A stretch of DNA of 64,000 nt from Streptantibioticus silvisoli. Lineage in GTDB: Bacteria; Actinomycetota; Actinomycetes; Streptomycetales; Streptomycetaceae. The stretch spans positions 1-64,000 of the forward strand of contig NZ_JAAGKO020000032.1 in the NCBI RefSeq assembly GCF_027947535.2. Direction: 5' to 3'. The position numbers and the translations under genes were made by a program. Positions 63,969 to 64,000 of the stretch are shown here, one piece after another; the first letter of the stretch is position 1, and each line of letters starts with the position of its first letter. The notes under the pieces are model-generated. The model was given only the letters and a program-made list of their open reading frames with translations, did no database searches and was not told the origin of the DNA.

Positions 63969-64000
63969 CGGTCCGAGGGCCGGCGGGCGCGGGACTCACC

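Overview
The window is chromosomal DNA of a very GC-rich actinomycete, almost certainly Streptomyces or a close relative. Evidence: strong G/C at third codon positions, many GTG starts and 4-base GTGA overlaps, a WhiB-family regulator, F420 biosynthesis genes, class-E-type (LAxTG) sorting signals, several LytR-CpsA-Psr (LCP) proteins, and a Streptomyces-type 16S rRNA leader running off the left edge. From memory, the gene order also follows the Mycobacterium tuberculosis block sahH-manA-manB-DUF3499-whiB2-fbiA-fbiB-LCP-TIGR03089-fadE25-purE-purK-GtrA, so the backbone is an old conserved actinobacterial neighbourhood with Streptomyces-specific insertions.

Layout. 1-300: promoters and leader of a leftward rRNA operon. 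340-9097: leftward genes for the methyl cycle (ahcY), cation efflux and mannose-phosphate metabolism (manA, a SIS protein, a Trm112-like protein, manB), then DUF3499. 9461-16108: a small zincin-like protein, a secreted DUF5719 protein translationally coupled to a very large membrane glycosyltransferase, and the WhiB2/WhmD-type regulator. 16498-19952: a cysteine-rich leader peptide, cysteine dioxygenase, and fbiA/fbiB for coenzyme F420. 20075-23518: DNA glycosylase, peptidoglycan-recognition amidase and a TIGR03089 protein. 24064-36589: a cell-envelope island with four intact LCP genes and one broken copy, a glycosyltransferase, a secreted PAKP-repeat protein and a secreted sedolisin. 37062-43697: acyl-CoA dehydrogenase, UDP-glucose dehydrogenase, purK-purE-dipeptidase and GtrA. 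43752-50122: a two-component pair, a peptide transporter and a partner-switching sigma factor locus. 50801-56502: histidine utilisation genes (hutU, an M20 amidohydrolase, hutF, hutI). 56839-63968: a PLP decarboxylase-family enzyme, two small envelope proteins, and a MarR regulator divergent from a large FUSC-type membrane protein with an unusual C-terminal beta-sandwich tail.

The genes connect mainly through the cell envelope: mannose and UDP-glucuronate precursor supply, glycosyltransferases, GtrA, LCP ligases, an amidase and secreted repeat proteins. Two observations stand out. First, a 32-residue leader peptide ending in a cysteine cluster, predicted to be leaderless, lies just upstream of cysteine dioxygenase and looks like a cysteine-sensing attenuator. 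Second, in at least five genes (fbiB, GtrA, the POT transporter, hutI and the LAxTG protein) the last codons plus stop codon are copied in tandem just downstream, often putting stops in other frames. These genes show no obvious hairpin terminator, whereas genes with strong hairpins lack the repeats. All family assignments are by eye from translated motifs; no database search was possible.
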